Part shown: positions 8,827 to 17,706 of the stretch, in pieces | Numbering within the stretch: the first letter of the stretch is position 1 | Layout of the letters: each line of letters opens with the position of its first letter | Assembly: GCA_002298165.1 (NCBI GenBank) | Contig: DBMI01000028.1 | Location: 1-64,000, forward strand | Length of the DNA: 64,000 nucleotides | DNA from: Desulfarculales bacterium UBA702 | GTDB taxonomy: Bacteria; Desulfobacterota; Syntrophobacteria; Syntrophobacterales; Syntrophobacteraceae | Reading direction: 5' to 3' | Translations under genes and position numbers: made by a program | The notes under the pieces: model-generated | Told to the model about the DNA's origin: nothing | Databases searched by the model: none | Seen by the model: only the letters and a program-made list of their open reading frames with translations

Positions 8827-9372
8827 ATGAGAAAATACCGCCTCGTGGAATGCGTCTCCAAGGAGAGGCTTGAAAGGTGTCTGGACGAACTCTCCTCGCG
8901 TATCAATCGGGATTATGAGGGGAAAGACCTCGTATTAATCGGCATTCTGAAGGGTGCGTTCATATTCATGGCCGATCTGGCCAGGAGGCTCTCATCTCCT
9001 GTAACGCTTGATTTCGTGAGGCTTGCCAGCTACGGGGAACAGACTGAAACCTGTGGAAACGTTCGCATCACCAAGGATATCGAGATTCCGGTCAAAGGGC
9101 GTAACGTGCTGGTGGTTGAGGATATCGTGGACACCGGTATCACGCTAAACTGGTATATCGAGCATCTAAGGAGAACCTATTGCCCGGAATCCCTGCGGGT
9201 TTGCGCCCTGATCGACAAATATGAACGCCGACAGGTGGATGTCCCTGTCGATTACGTGGGAATGAGGCTGGAGAGCGGATTTATCGTCGGCTACGGTCTG
9301 GATTTTTCCGAAAAACACAGGAACCTGCCGTCGATACATGAAGTGGTTTTCGAAGACAGCCTAAACATATAG
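8827..9372 (+). CDS. hpt: hypoxanthine phosphoribosyltransferase
   Basis: Purine salvage enzyme transferring phosphoribose from PRPP to hypoxanthine or guanine, 181 residues. The PRPP-binding signature VLVVEDIVDTGITL lies near residue 100, preceded by the LIGILKGAFIFMADLARR segment (near 40) and the flexible-loop region ASYGEQTETCGNVRI. The C-terminal VGYGLDFSEKHRNLPSI is the family ending. The ATG at 8827 has TGGAG upstream; a TTG at 8812 would add MTGAN. It appears to be transcribed alone or with the following zinc-ribbon gene. Confidence 0.95.
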   Translation: MRKYRLVECVSKERLERCLDELSSRINRDYEGKDLVLIGILKGAFIFMADLARRLSSPVTLDFVRLASYGEQTETCGNVRITKDIEIPVKGRNVLVVEDIVDTGITLNWYIEHLRRTYCPESLRVCALIDKYERRQVDVPVDYVGMRLESGFIVGYGLDFSEKHRNLPSIHEVVFEDSLNI

Positions 9373-9413
9373 GATTTATTTCGCCGTCTTTATATTTTGG
9401 AGGTTAAGAATTA

Positions 9414-10166
9414 ATGCCCATCATCGTAATTACCTGCGAGTCATGCGGCGCGCAGTTTCGCCTCGACTCCGCACGGCTTACGAAACCTGAAAACAAGGTC
9501 CGCTGCACCAAGTGCAGACACGTCTTTTCTGTAGAACGGCCCGATGAGGATTCCCTGATTTATATTGAGGTTTCCGAGGGCGAAGACGCATTCATCCCCG
9601 GATCTATTCCACAGCCGGCACCGGTGGCACCTCCCGCGCGAAGCTTTTTCAGTGCGAGGACTGCATTGTTGATCCTTTTGCCTGTCATGGCGATCCTGGG
9701 AATCACTTTCTACTACACCTCGGAGACTCTTTTTAGCGGTTCAGCGGGAAAGAGCGTTTCCAGGGAGCCGCTACAGCCCACCGTCACGATACTTGATACC
9801 GTGCAGGCATTTTACCTTGAAAACATACACGTTGGGCAGGTACTTGTTATCGAGGGAGAAGTGCTCAATGAGTCTAATAAGCCCGTAAGCTTCGTTCTTA
9901 TTGAGGGGAAACTGTACGCGAACAATGAGAAGGTGTCCCAGATTCAGCGATGTTACTCAGGCAACAGCCTTACCCGCAAGGACATCTCAAACCTAAAGCT
10001 AAGCGAAATTCAAGATCGGATGATGAATCGCGAGGGAAAAAATTTGAAAAATGTACGTATTCCACCCGCTGCAAAAGTTCCTTTCGTTTTGGTGTTCCAT
10101 AATTTGCCCGAGATCAACACGCTTAGCAACTACACCGTTGACGTCATCAGCTCAAAGTTCGATTAG
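9414..10166 (+). CDS. MJ0042 zinc-ribbon / DUF3426 membrane protein
   Basis: 250 residues. The N-terminus is an MJ0042-type zinc ribbon with two CxxC pairs (CESCGAQF at about 8-15 and CTKCRHVF at about 32-39). A short acidic and Pro-rich linker leads to one transmembrane segment (about residues 84-103). The remainder matches the DUF3426 pattern: an extracytoplasmic beta domain with VLVIEGEVLNESNKPVSF and an ending in VPFVLVFHNLPE. This architecture is common in deltaproteobacteria and related groups; its role is unknown. The zinc ribbon would be cytoplasmic and the DUF3426 domain periplasmic. Confidence 0.85.
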   Translation: MPIIVITCESCGAQFRLDSARLTKPENKVRCTKCRHVFSVERPDEDSLIYIEVSEGEDAFIPGSIPQPAPVAPPARSFFSARTALLILLPVMAILGITFYYTSETLFSGSAGKSVSREPLQPTVTILDTVQAFYLENIHVGQVLVIEGEVLNESNKPVSFVLIEGKLYANNEKVSQIQRCYSGNSLTRKDISNLKLSEIQDRMMNREGKNLKNVRIPPAAKVPFVLVFHNLPEINTLSNYTVDVISSKFD

Positions 10167-10316
10167 TTGTTCATTATGCTCTTCCAAGATTCTTCTCTAT
10201 TTGCCAACTCATTGAACTGACGAAAAGAATTGACAAACGCCCTATTTCAGGGTAAAGAAGCGTCTGCGCAACGTGCCGAAAAAAGTACGGAATTTTATCC
10301 CCGGAGAAAACCCCTC

Positions 10317-11594
10317 ATGCTTGACGTCAAATTCGTTCGAGAAAACATAGGGCGCGTTCGCCAAATGCTTGAAGAACGTCACTCGGACATTGACATCGAG
10401 CCACTGCTCGATCTTGATGAGCAGCGGCGGCGAATCCTTGTTGAGGTCGAGGAAAAGAAACATCGACGGAATGTGGCTTCGGAGGAGATATCGAGGCTCA
10501 AGAAGGAAAAGCTGGATGCTACCGCCCTTATCGATGAGATGAAAGACCTGGGGCAGGAAATCAAGTTGCTCGATCAGCAACTTGCCCTGGTCGAGCAGCA
10601 GTTTAGAGATTTTCTGCTTGTGATTCCCAATGTTCCCCACGAGAGTGTACCGGTAGGAAGCAGTGAAAAAGACAACCCGGTTGTGAGGTTGTGGGGGGAT
10701 AAGCCCTCGTATGGTTTTACGCCGAAGCCTCATTGGGAAATAGGTGAGGATCTTGGGATCCTGGATTTCGAACGCGGCGCAAAGATCACAGGAGCAAGGT
10801 TCACACTTTACTGGGGTGCTGCCGCGGCGATGGAGCGGGCTCTTATTTCTTTCATGCTCGACGTGCACACCACTCGCCATGGTTACACCGAGGTACTTCC
10901 TCCATTCATGGTAAATAGCACGAGCATGATGGGAACCGGGCAGTTGCCCAAGTTCAAGGAAGATTTGTTTAAACTCGACGGATGGGATTACTGGCTTGTT
11001 CCGACCGCCGAAGTGCCGGTTACGAACATACACAGCAACGAAATACTTGAAGAAGCCGATCTGCCGAAATACCTGACTGCCTACACGCCATGTTTTCGAT
11101 CCGAGGCCGGTTCTCATGGCAAAGATACAAGAGGTCTCATCAGGCAGCACCAGTTCAACAAAGTAGAGCTGGTAAAGCTCACAAAACCAGAAGAGTCCTA
11201 CGAGGAACTCGAAAAACTTCTCAATAATGCCGAAACGATATTGCGCGAACTGGGGATACACTACCGCGTTATCGTTTTGTGCACCGGCGATATGGGATTC
11301 TCGGCTTCAAAGACTTACGATATCGAGGTTTGGCTTCCTGGGCAGGATACATACCGGGAGATTTCATCGTGCAGTAATTTTGAGGATTTTCAGGCGAGGC
11401 GCGCAAACATCCGCTTCCGTAGAAAAGGGCGCAGCCGTACCGATCTGGTACACACGCTCAACGGATCGGGGCTGGCGGTCGGCCGCACCCTGGTAGCAAT
11501 ATTGGAAAATTACCAGCAGGAGGACGGCAGCGTTCTTATCCCTGAAGTGCTTCGCCCATACATGGGCAACGCCAGGGAGATCAAGGGCCGCTGA
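10317..11594 (+). CDS. serS: seryl-tRNA synthetase
   Basis: Class II aminoacyl-tRNA synthetase charging tRNA-Ser, 425 residues. An N-terminal coiled-coil arm (about residues 30-105, rich in E/K/R heptads) precedes the catalytic core. Motif 2 is FRSEAGSHGKDTRGLIRQHQ, motif 3 is NGSGLAVGRTLVAILENYQ, and the serine-binding TAEVPVTN is present. The ATG at 10317 begins the conserved MLDVKFVREN; an in-frame start at 10230 would add 29 unconserved residues. SerS also charges tRNA-Sec, whose gene is in this window (31636-31734), so it takes part in selenocysteine synthesis as well. Confidence 0.96.
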   Translation: MLDVKFVRENIGRVRQMLEERHSDIDIEPLLDLDEQRRRILVEVEEKKHRRNVASEEISRLKKEKLDATALIDEMKDLGQEIKLLDQQLALVEQQFRDFLLVIPNVPHESVPVGSSEKDNPVVRLWGDKPSYGFTPKPHWEIGEDLGILDFERGAKITGARFTLYWGAAAAMERALISFMLDVHTTRHGYTEVLPPFMVNSTSMMGTGQLPKFKEDLFKLDGWDYWLVPTAEVPVTNIHSNEILEEADLPKYLTAYTPCFRSEAGSHGKDTRGLIRQHQFNKVELVKLTKPEESYEELEKLLNNAETILRELGIHYRVIVLCTGDMGFSASKTYDIEVWLPGQDTYREISSCSNFEDFQARRANIRFRRKGRSRTDLVHTLNGSGLAVGRTLVAILENYQQEDGSVLIPEVLRPYMGNAREIKGR

Positions 11595-11638
11595 TGTGTC
11601 TGGATATTGTTATTTGATTTCATCAAGGAGTTCCGACC

Positions 11639-11944
11639 ATGACAAAGAGTGAGTTGATCGAAACGCTGGCTAAAGCCGAGGGTATCACACTTAAAGCAGC
11701 CGAAACCGCGGTGAATGTAACGTTCCAGAGTATGGAGCAGGCCCTTATCCGCTCCGACCGGCTCGAAATCCGAGGATTCGGGAGCTTCAAAGTGAAAGAC
11801 TATGAAGGCTATAAGGGAAGAAACCCGAAAACCGGCGAGCTGATCGAAGTCTCATCAAAGAAACTGCCCTTTTTCAAGGTCGGAAAAGAACTCAAGGAGA
11901 GGGTAAACGGCGAAGAGCCCATCGAAACGCCAAAGATGAAATAA
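11639..11944 (+). CDS. HU/IHF-family DNA-binding protein
   Basis: Histone-like nucleoid protein, 101 residues, with the family signature near residues 46-66 (GFGSFKVKDYEGYKGRNPKTG) where the beta arm carries the intercalating Pro (RNPKTG). AAGGAG sits 9 bases before the ATG. The C-terminal tail of about 10 residues beyond the arm is Glu/Lys-rich. It lies 44 bp after serS and just before a strong terminator. A second HU-family gene is at 15765-16037; the two are only moderately similar (for example GFGSFKVKDYEGYK versus GFGTFDIASRAKRE), so they may have different roles or form heterodimers. Confidence 0.92.
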   Translation: MTKSELIETLAKAEGITLKAAETAVNVTFQSMEQALIRSDRLEIRGFGSFKVKDYEGYKGRNPKTGELIEVSSKKLPFFKVGKELKERVNGEEPIETPKMK

Positions 11945-11974
11945 AAATGGTGGAATTCTATCGAGAGCTTTTCA

Positions 11975-12000
11975 TGTAGCTGCAAACACCCGCTCCTACA
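11975..12000. repeat. short inverted repeat, possible palindrome remnant
   Basis: TGTAG at 11975-11979 and CTACA at 11996-12000 flank CTGCAAACACCCGCTC. The outer pentamers are the same as those of the element at 49-107. The similarity is limited to the ends, so a common origin is only a possibility. Confidence 0.25.
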
Positions 12001-12090
12001 TTCCGCAATTACGAGGTTTTGAAGAAGAGCGCCTGCAAGACGTCGATAGCTTTTGTAAGCGTGTGATCACACTCTTTACCGCATATAAAA

Positions 12091-12124
12091 AATGCGCCGT
12101 TCAATTCCTTGAGCGGCGCATTTT
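12091..12124 (+). terminator. Rho-independent terminator after the serS-HU genes
   Basis: AATGCGCCG and CGGCGCATT form a perfect 9-bp stem separated by a 13-base loop; the 3' arm runs into TTTT. The A-rich run before the stem could also let it work for - strand transcripts coming from acyP and the small membrane protein. Confidence 0.8.
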
Positions 12125-12222
12125 ATTCCTCATCCACCCATGCCCGTTATGATTCCATAACAAGAAGATGAGGCAATCAGAAGGTCCACAGATGATTAGG
12201 CTGTCCTAGTATCGCCTGTTGA

Positions 12223-12552
12223 TCATTGCCTGATCAACAGGAAGTACAAATTTACAGCTATGATTGCGAAAGCTCCGCCGACGAATTCGAGGAGACTGCT
12301 GAGCGGCATCTGCTCACCGGAAGCAGGCAGGGTGAATTGGACCAGAAAGACAAAGGCCACCACGGATATCAGGGCAATAAGAAGCTTGAAGCGCTTGGTT
12401 AAAATAATTATCAGAATCAGCGGCGCGCCAACCAGCCAGGTGTAGCCGCTTCTCAGAACGTCGCTCCATTCCAAACCCCTGAGATGTTCCAGCAGGTGCG
12501 GGATATCGTGCTCTTTTAGAAAGTCCACTATCTGCAGCATGAATTCTTTCAC
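12223..12552 (-). CDS. small membrane protein of unknown function
   Basis: 109 residues starting at the GTG at 12552, which is preceded by AGGAGAC at good distance; the longer in-frame reading (to 12627) would overlap acyP and has no RBS. A short amphipathic N-terminus (KEFMLQIVDFLKEHDIPHLLEHLRGLEW) precedes three hydrophobic stretches: about 44-55, 62-80 and 93-107. It ends in YFLLIRQ. I do not recognise a family. It follows acyP by 13 bp on the same strand, so it may be co-expressed with acyP. Confidence 0.65.
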   Translation of the reverse strand: MKEFMLQIVDFLKEHDIPHLLEHLRGLEWSDVLRSGYTWLVGAPLILIIILTKRFKLLIALISVVAFVFLVQFTLPASGEQMPLSSLLEFVGGAFAIIAVNLYFLLIRQ

Positions 12553-12565
12553 GCTTTGTCTCCTG

Positions 12566-12844
12566 TCAATGAGTGATAGCAAACGAGGTGAATTCCCCGG
12601 TATAGGCTTCATCGATAACTTCCACACTATCGACGCGGCTCAATGGGCTGCCCTGGTGACACCATTCTATAACACGCCGGACTGATTCACCATCACCTTC
12701 CAATACCGCTTCGACACGGCCATCGCTGATATTTCTAACCCATCCGGCCACCCCGGCCCGTTTGGCCGCATCACGGGTATATGCTCGAAAAAAGACCCCA
12801 TGGACTCGCCCGGATATAAAGACATGTGCCCGAGTTTTTTCCAT
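12566..12844 (-). CDS. acyP: acylphosphatase
   Basis: 92-residue enzyme hydrolysing carboxyl-phosphate bonds. The active-site signature SGRVHGVFFRAYTRDAAK provides the catalytic Arg (in FFR), and GWVRNISDGRVEAVLEG provides the catalytic Asn. The usual second residue after GVF is Y or F; F is found here. It sits 18 bp downstream of ligA on the same strand. Confidence 0.92.
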   Translation of the reverse strand: MEKTRAHVFISGRVHGVFFRAYTRDAAKRAGVAGWVRNISDGRVEAVLEGDGESVRRVIEWCHQGSPLSRVDSVEVIDEAYTGEFTSFAITH

Positions 12845-12862
12845 ATTTACCCTCGAATTGCC

Positions 12863-14890
12863 CTAAGCATCAAGCATTCGTGTAAATTCATCCTCATCCA
12901 TTATTCGTACCCCCAGCTTCTGAGCTTTTGCAAGTTTGGACCCAGGATCTTTGCCTGCTATCACAACTTGTGTGTTCCGGCTCACATTATCGGTGACTCT
13001 TGCGCCTTTGGCTGCAACAGCTTTGGCGGCTTCCGGCCTGGGCAAGGATGAAAGCCCACCGGTGAAAACGACCGTCTTACCCATCCAGAAGCTGCTCCCG
13101 GCATGAACGAGGGGCTGGGTACTTTGGATATTTAAGCCCAGTGAGATAAGGCTGTCTATGAGTTGCCTGTTTGCCGGATTGGCGAAATAGCTGTTTACAG
13201 CGTGGGCGACTTTCTCGCCAACTCCCGTAATTTCCGTCAATTGTTCCAGGGTTGCGGAGCGGACCGAGGCAAGGGAATTAAAGTGCGAGGCGAGGAGTTC
13301 AGCCATATGTGTACCGACATGGCTAATACCAAGGGCATAGAGAAATCGCGACAGCGTGGTAACCTTGCTGCCTTCGATTGAATCAAGCAAGTTCGAGGCC
13401 GATTTGGCGCCAAATCCCGGGAGGTGTTCCAAATCATCTATGCGCAATTCATAAAGGTCTGGAACGGAGGATATAATCTTTTCGTCAATGAAGCGGGAGA
13501 CAGTCCTATCACCAAGTCCCTCGATATTCAGCGCATCTCGCGAAGCAAAATGAACAATCGAGCCCTTTACCTGAGCAGGGCAATTGCGGTTGAGGCATCT
13601 ATGGAACGCCTCATCGGGCAACCGGACGATTTCACCTTCGCATGAAGGGCAGGCGGATGGCATGTAAAAGGGTTTTTCCTCACCGGTGCGCCTGGATTTG
13701 AGCACTTCTGATACCTCGGGAATGACATCCCCTGCCCGGTGCACCATCACGGCATCCCCAATGCAAATTCCCTTGCGCTCGATCTCATCCATGTTATGGA
13801 GCGTTGCGCGTTTTACAGTGACTCCTCCGACAAGAACCGGATTAAGGAAAGCCACCGGGGTCAGAATTCCGGTCCTGCCGACCTGCACGTTGATGTCAAG
13901 AACATGGGTCTGGGCCTCGTCCGGATTGAATTTGAAAGCAATCGCCCAACGAGGGCTTCGCGATTTTTCGCCAAGCTCACTTTGCCAGTCCAGCCGGTTT
14001 ACTTTTATGACCATGCCGTCGATTTCATAAGGAAGATCTTCGCGCTCTTCGGCAAGTTGATTGAAGAAATCTATTGCCTCACTGATATCGCGACAGACTT
14101 TCGATTTGGGGTTTACTGGCAAACCCCATAGCTTGAGCGCATTCAAAGTTTCCCACTGAGTTTCTAATTGCGCGCCTTGGAGCACGCCGACCCCGTAGAA
14201 GAAAGCCCTGAGTGGGCGGGTAGCGGTTACTGAAGGATCAAGCTGGCGAAGAGACCCGGCTGCAGCGTTTCTTGGATTGGCGAAGAGCGGTTCGTTCGCC
14301 CTCGCACGCGTCTCATTGAAGGCCTCAAAATCCTTCTTGTCCATGAAGACTTCGCAGCGAACTGCAATCTTGGCCGGAAGAGAAGAACTCCCACTCTCAA
14401 CTCGCAGCCGGAGCGGAACCGAGCGAATAGTTCTGACGTTAACACTTACGTCCTCGCCGGTAAATCCATCACCACGGGTGCCGGCACCGGTGAAAATCCC
14501 GTCTTGATAGACCATTTCCACGGCAAGACCATCCATCTTAGGCTCGGCCACATATTCGATCGGACCATTATAGCCGAGATGCTTTCGTATGCGGGTCTCG
14601 AATTCGAGAACATCCTTTTCAGTCGTAGCGTTTTCCAGGCTGAGCAGCGGCATTTCGTGCGGGAATGGCAAAAACTTCTCGATTGGCGCAAATCCGACCC
14701 GCTGCGTAGGTGAGTCAGGGGTGATAAGCTCCGGATTCTGATTTTCAAGGCGCACGAGTTCGGCGAATAATCTGTCGTATTCCGAGTCGCTTATCTCCGG
14801 CTGGTCGAGTGCATAATATCGGTAGTTGTGATGATCGATCAGACGGCGAAGCTCCTCGATTTTCGCCCCTGTATCCTGCTTCTCATCCAT
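12863..14890 (-). CDS. ligA: NAD-dependent DNA ligase
   Basis: Replicative DNA ligase that seals nicks using NAD, 675 residues, full length. In order: the Ia domain (YYALDQPEISDSEYDRLF, near residue 25, binds NMN), the adenylation domain with nucleophile Lys in AEPKMDGLAVEM (near 115), the OB fold, a four-Cys zinc finger (CPSCEG and CLNRNCPAQ, near 405-430), helix-hairpin-helix repeats (LPGFGAKSA, ITGVGEKVA), and a C-terminal BRCT domain (from about 595, GKTVVFTGGLSSL). The adenylation motif reads KMDG where KIDG or KLDG is more usual, a conservative change. Confidence 0.96.
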   Translation of the reverse strand: MDEKQDTGAKIEELRRLIDHHNYRYYALDQPEISDSEYDRLFAELVRLENQNPELITPDSPTQRVGFAPIEKFLPFPHEMPLLSLENATTEKDVLEFETRIRKHLGYNGPIEYVAEPKMDGLAVEMVYQDGIFTGAGTRGDGFTGEDVSVNVRTIRSVPLRLRVESGSSSLPAKIAVRCEVFMDKKDFEAFNETRARANEPLFANPRNAAAGSLRQLDPSVTATRPLRAFFYGVGVLQGAQLETQWETLNALKLWGLPVNPKSKVCRDISEAIDFFNQLAEEREDLPYEIDGMVIKVNRLDWQSELGEKSRSPRWAIAFKFNPDEAQTHVLDINVQVGRTGILTPVAFLNPVLVGGVTVKRATLHNMDEIERKGICIGDAVMVHRAGDVIPEVSEVLKSRRTGEEKPFYMPSACPSCEGEIVRLPDEAFHRCLNRNCPAQVKGSIVHFASRDALNIEGLGDRTVSRFIDEKIISSVPDLYELRIDDLEHLPGFGAKSASNLLDSIEGSKVTTLSRFLYALGISHVGTHMAELLASHFNSLASVRSATLEQLTEITGVGEKVAHAVNSYFANPANRQLIDSLISLGLNIQSTQPLVHAGSSFWMGKTVVFTGGLSSLPRPEAAKAVAAKGARVTDNVSRNTQVVIAGKDPGSKLAKAQKLGVRIMDEDEFTRMLDA

Positions 14891-14958
14891 TGAAATATGA
14901 TACCTCTGTAAGTGGGATTATCGCGCAAGTTCAAGGTAATTCACTTAGCGGACAAAAA

Positions 14959-15708
14959 TCAATCACGACCAAGGCTTTCGGCTGCGGAACAAATCGCATC
15001 GATGGTCGAGCGCACCACTTTTTCACGTGCCTGTTTGAATGCCGGGTCCCTGAACCCGTGTACCCATTTGAGTCCGGAGAGGTCATCCGACACGACGAGA
15101 ATTACCGCGAGTTCGATTTGTCGAAATTTGGAAACAGCGAAAAGCGCCGAAGTTTCCATATCCACGGCAAGTACACCGGATGACTGAAACCGGCGGACCT
15201 TCGAGAATGTCTCCCGGAATGGAGCATCGGTGCTCCACACAGCGCCCTCATGAATCGACATCCCGGAATCTTCCAGGCTTTCCCTTAGAGACAAAATCAT
15301 TTCACCGGACGGGGCCAGGGATTCCAAGGAGTAATGCGCGGAGGTGCCTTCTTCAGGTATAGCGGAAGTGGGCAGGACGATGTCGCCGATTCGGACATTT
15401 TTCAGGAGGCTGCCGCACCAACCGGCCGCTATGACTTTGCGCACGCCGCAGGCGATCATTCTTTCGAGAACTAGGATTGTCTGAGGAGCACCTAGCATCG
15501 GCCCTGCGATAGCCACTGAGGTGTTGCCGACCTCTCCGGTGTATATGTCCGAAAGATAGATCCTGTGGGGTCTTGAAACGGGACGTGAAAAGCATTGCAA
15601 AAAGTAACTCAGGTCTTCAGGGCTGAAGACAATGATAGCCGAGGGGGGCAGGGGTTGATCACTTCTGCCCCTCCGGGGCTCTATAAGGCAAGATTCTATC
15701 TCTGGCAT
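14959..15708 (-). CDS. nucleoside phosphorylase family protein (PNP/UDP family)
   Basis: 249 residues of the PNP_UDP_1 superfamily. Visible motifs are VAIAGPMLGAPQTILVLE, RKVIAAGWCGSLL (the GxxG phosphate/ribose region), and VLAVDMETSALFAVSKF; the last is the family signature with the ribose-binding Met-Glu pair. SDDL near residue 212 supplies the Asp that in purine phosphorylases contacts the base. Substrate could be a purine nucleoside, uridine, MTA/SAH or futalosine; I cannot separate these by eye. It lies between ligA and the second HU gene on the same strand. No strong RBS is seen at the start. Confidence 0.8.
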   Translation of the reverse strand: MPEIESCLIEPRRGRSDQPLPPSAIIVFSPEDLSYFLQCFSRPVSRPHRIYLSDIYTGEVGNTSVAIAGPMLGAPQTILVLERMIACGVRKVIAAGWCGSLLKNVRIGDIVLPTSAIPEEGTSAHYSLESLAPSGEMILSLRESLEDSGMSIHEGAVWSTDAPFRETFSKVRRFQSSGVLAVDMETSALFAVSKFRQIELAVILVVSDDLSGLKWVHGFRDPAFKQAREKVVRSTIDAICSAAESLGRD

Positions 15709-15764
15709 CAGGAAATGCGGTTTAATACCTTATATGGTTAGTGATGAACTGAAAATTGCCGCAA

Positions 15765-16037
15765 CTAATTAACGGCATCCTTGAGCTTGGATCCGGCCTT
15801 GAATCTTACAGCCTTGGAGGATGGGATAGTAAGAGGCTGACCCGTCCGAGGATTTCGGCCTTCACGTTTCGCCCTGGAAGCGATGTCGAAAGTTCCGAAA
15901 CCAACCAGGGTAACCTTCTGATCATCAGCAAGCGCCTGAGAAACTGCTGATATGAAACCATTTAACGCTTTCTCGGCAGTAGCCCTTGCAATATTTGCTT
16001 TTTCCGCCATCTTTGCCGCCAATTCGGCCTTAGTCAT
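15765..16037 (-). CDS. HU-type DNA-binding protein
   Basis: 90 residues, the typical HU length, beginning MTKAELAAKMAEKA and containing GFGTFDIASRAKREGRNPRT. The arm Pro is in RNPRTGQP. The spacing, and the absence of an IHF-type ending, favour HU. AGGAG precedes the ATG by 8 bases. A promoter candidate lies at 16123-16150. See the other HU-family gene at 11639. Confidence 0.94.
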   Translation of the reverse strand: MTKAELAAKMAEKANIARATAEKALNGFISAVSQALADDQKVTLVGFGTFDIASRAKREGRNPRTGQPLTIPSSKAVRFKAGSKLKDAVN

Positions 16038-16122
16038 CTCTAATCTCCTCGAAAATGTTAATTGAAGCTAAAGGTGAGAGTGCGTAGAGAGCTTATCTTG
16101 CCGGAAACTGTTGGTTGGCGCC

Positions 16123-16150
16123 ATTATACCTGTGAGTTGTGGGCGCGCAA
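16123..16150 (-). promoter_or_regulatory. sigma-70-type promoter for the HU gene
   Basis: On the - strand, TATAAT (complement of 16123-16128) is an exact -10 box, preceded with a 16-bp spacer by TTGCGC (complement of 16145-16150). Transcription would start near 16116, giving a leader of about 80 bases before the HU ATG at 16037. Confidence 0.55.
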
Positions 16151-16327
16151 GTAAATAAACTTAGTGGGCGGAGCTCCGGATGGAATTTGCTCCCCGAAGA
16201 GCCGTAAAGAGTGCCGCAGTTGGGGTTTTTGAGGAAAACTAATTGATTTTGACCTCTTTTTCGGCATGTGATACTAAAGAAGCTGTCCAGAAATCCGTCC
16301 ACAAATCCCAAGAATCGAAATTCCTCT

Positions 16328-17704
16328 ATGCCGCAAGATCCAATGAAGAAACTGATGGTGAAGTCTCTGCCCGGCAGACCCGGACACAGGATCTCCCGAA
16401 ATCGCAGGTTTCGTGGGAGGCACCTTTTCATTCTTCTACTTGTTTGCCTGGCCGTTTTCTTCGCTTATAAAAAGTACAACAAACAACTTATCAGCCCTCC
16501 CGAGCGCCCCCCTCTCACCGCCACTGAGACGCCCCAGGCAGAACCGGCAGCACTTGGGCCGAACGCTGCCACACAGAAACCGGACAATCCCGAAAAATTT
16601 GAAATCCGGCACCAGGTCATCCGGTCCAGTGATACAGTCGAATCGATCTTGGACCAATTCGAATTTCCAAGAGAACTTGTGGTTGAATGGGAAAGAGCCT
16701 GCAAACCCGCTCCGCTCGCGGGAGTTCATGAAGGCGACGAGCTGATTTTTTTTCTTGAGCTGCCCGAGCGGCAGCTGTCAAAAATATTCTATTCAGGTCT
16801 GAACGGCGCCGCTTACGCTTTACGTAAAACGCCGGAGGGCTGGGAATGCCAGTCGCAGGCACCTTCTCTAAAAATGCCGGTAAGGACAGTAACCTGCAGA
16901 TACGCCGAGAATTTCCACGATTCATGTATTGCCGGTGGCCTTCCATCCAGCCTGGTTGCTAACCTGGCCGATATTTTTGCCTATGATATCGATTTTAGCT
17001 CCGATCTCAAAGATGGAGACTCGTTTACCGTTTTTTTCCAGGAACAGGAGATAGAGGGTAAGGAGGGAAGGCAATACCTGATACTTGCTGCTGAAGCAGT
17101 GGTCTCCGGCAAGGCCTTTCAGGCGGTGGGTTTCGTTATTCCCGATGAAGGTTGGGAATACTTTGACTTGAAGGGAAACTCACTGAAAAGGTCCTTCTTG
17201 AAAAGCCCTCTAAGCTGCCGGCGCATGCTTTCGCTCAGCAGCTATAGAAATGTAAAACCCGTTTTGAAAATGTATCGGCCGCGCCTCGGGATCGATTATG
17301 CTGCTCCAAAAGGCACCCCGGTCAGTTCGGTTTCGGACGGAGTTGTAACGGCCCTTTTCGCAAAGGGGAAATCCTCGGTCTTGATTGAAATCCGTCATCG
17401 CGGCGGATTCAAGAGCGTTTATGGCAACTTGTCTGGATATAGCCGAGGACTGAAGAAAGGTGCCATCGTCTCCCAGGGTGAAGTTATTGGGTCGGTGGGC
17501 TCTGGGTCCTCGGGGCAACAGTATCTTGACTTTCATTTTTACAAGAACGGCAGGCCCGCTAACTTCCAGTCTATCGATTTCCCTCGATCTATTTCAGTTC
17601 CGAAACCCGTCCGGGCAGAATTTGAAAAGACACGTGATTCATATATTGCCGCTCTTCAGGGCCGGACAGAGCAAAAGTTAGAGATGCCGTCCGGCAGAGA
17701 TTAG
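16328..17704 (+). CDS. degenerate LytM (M23-like) envelope protein
   Basis: 458 residues from the ATG at 16328. It has a very basic N-terminal cytoplasmic tail, one transmembrane segment (about residues 33-50), a Pro-rich linker, a domain resembling the OapA/LysM-like part of MepM-type proteins (RSSDTVESILDQF), and a C-terminal LytM fold from about 310. The fold is clear (GIDYAAPKGTPVSSVSDGVV), but the M23 zinc and catalytic histidines are gone: the first ligand His is Arg319, the YxHL His is Asn367, and the HxH pair reads Tyr399 and Asp401; only Asp323 remains. It should not hydrolyse peptidoglycan. By analogy with EnvC and NlpD it may activate an amidase. The start is uncertain: a GTG at 16268 is in frame but would lie within a possible promoter (TTGACC at 16249). 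It ends where priA begins. Confidence 0.82.
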   Translation: MPQDPMKKLMVKSLPGRPGHRISRNRRFRGRHLFILLLVCLAVFFAYKKYNKQLISPPERPPLTATETPQAEPAALGPNAATQKPDNPEKFEIRHQVIRSSDTVESILDQFEFPRELVVEWERACKPAPLAGVHEGDELIFFLELPERQLSKIFYSGLNGAAYALRKTPEGWECQSQAPSLKMPVRTVTCRYAENFHDSCIAGGLPSSLVANLADIFAYDIDFSSDLKDGDSFTVFFQEQEIEGKEGRQYLILAAEAVVSGKAFQAVGFVIPDEGWEYFDLKGNSLKRSFLKSPLSCRRMLSLSSYRNVKPVLKMYRPRLGIDYAAPKGTPVSSVSDGVVTALFAKGKSSVLIEIRHRGGFKSVYGNLSGYSRGLKKGAIVSQGEVIGSVGSGSSGQQYLDFHFYKNGRPANFQSIDFPRSISVPKPVRAEFEKTRDSYIAALQGRTEQKLEMPSGRD

Positions 17705-17706
17705 TG

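Noticed and set aside
10242..11261. 339-codon - strand frame opposite serS
   Set aside because: It lies wholly within serS, which is certain, and its translation matches no family.
12223..12627. Longer form of the small membrane protein starting at 12627
   Set aside because: It would overlap acyP and its extra 25 residues have no RBS support; the GTG at 12552 has AGGAGAC upstream.
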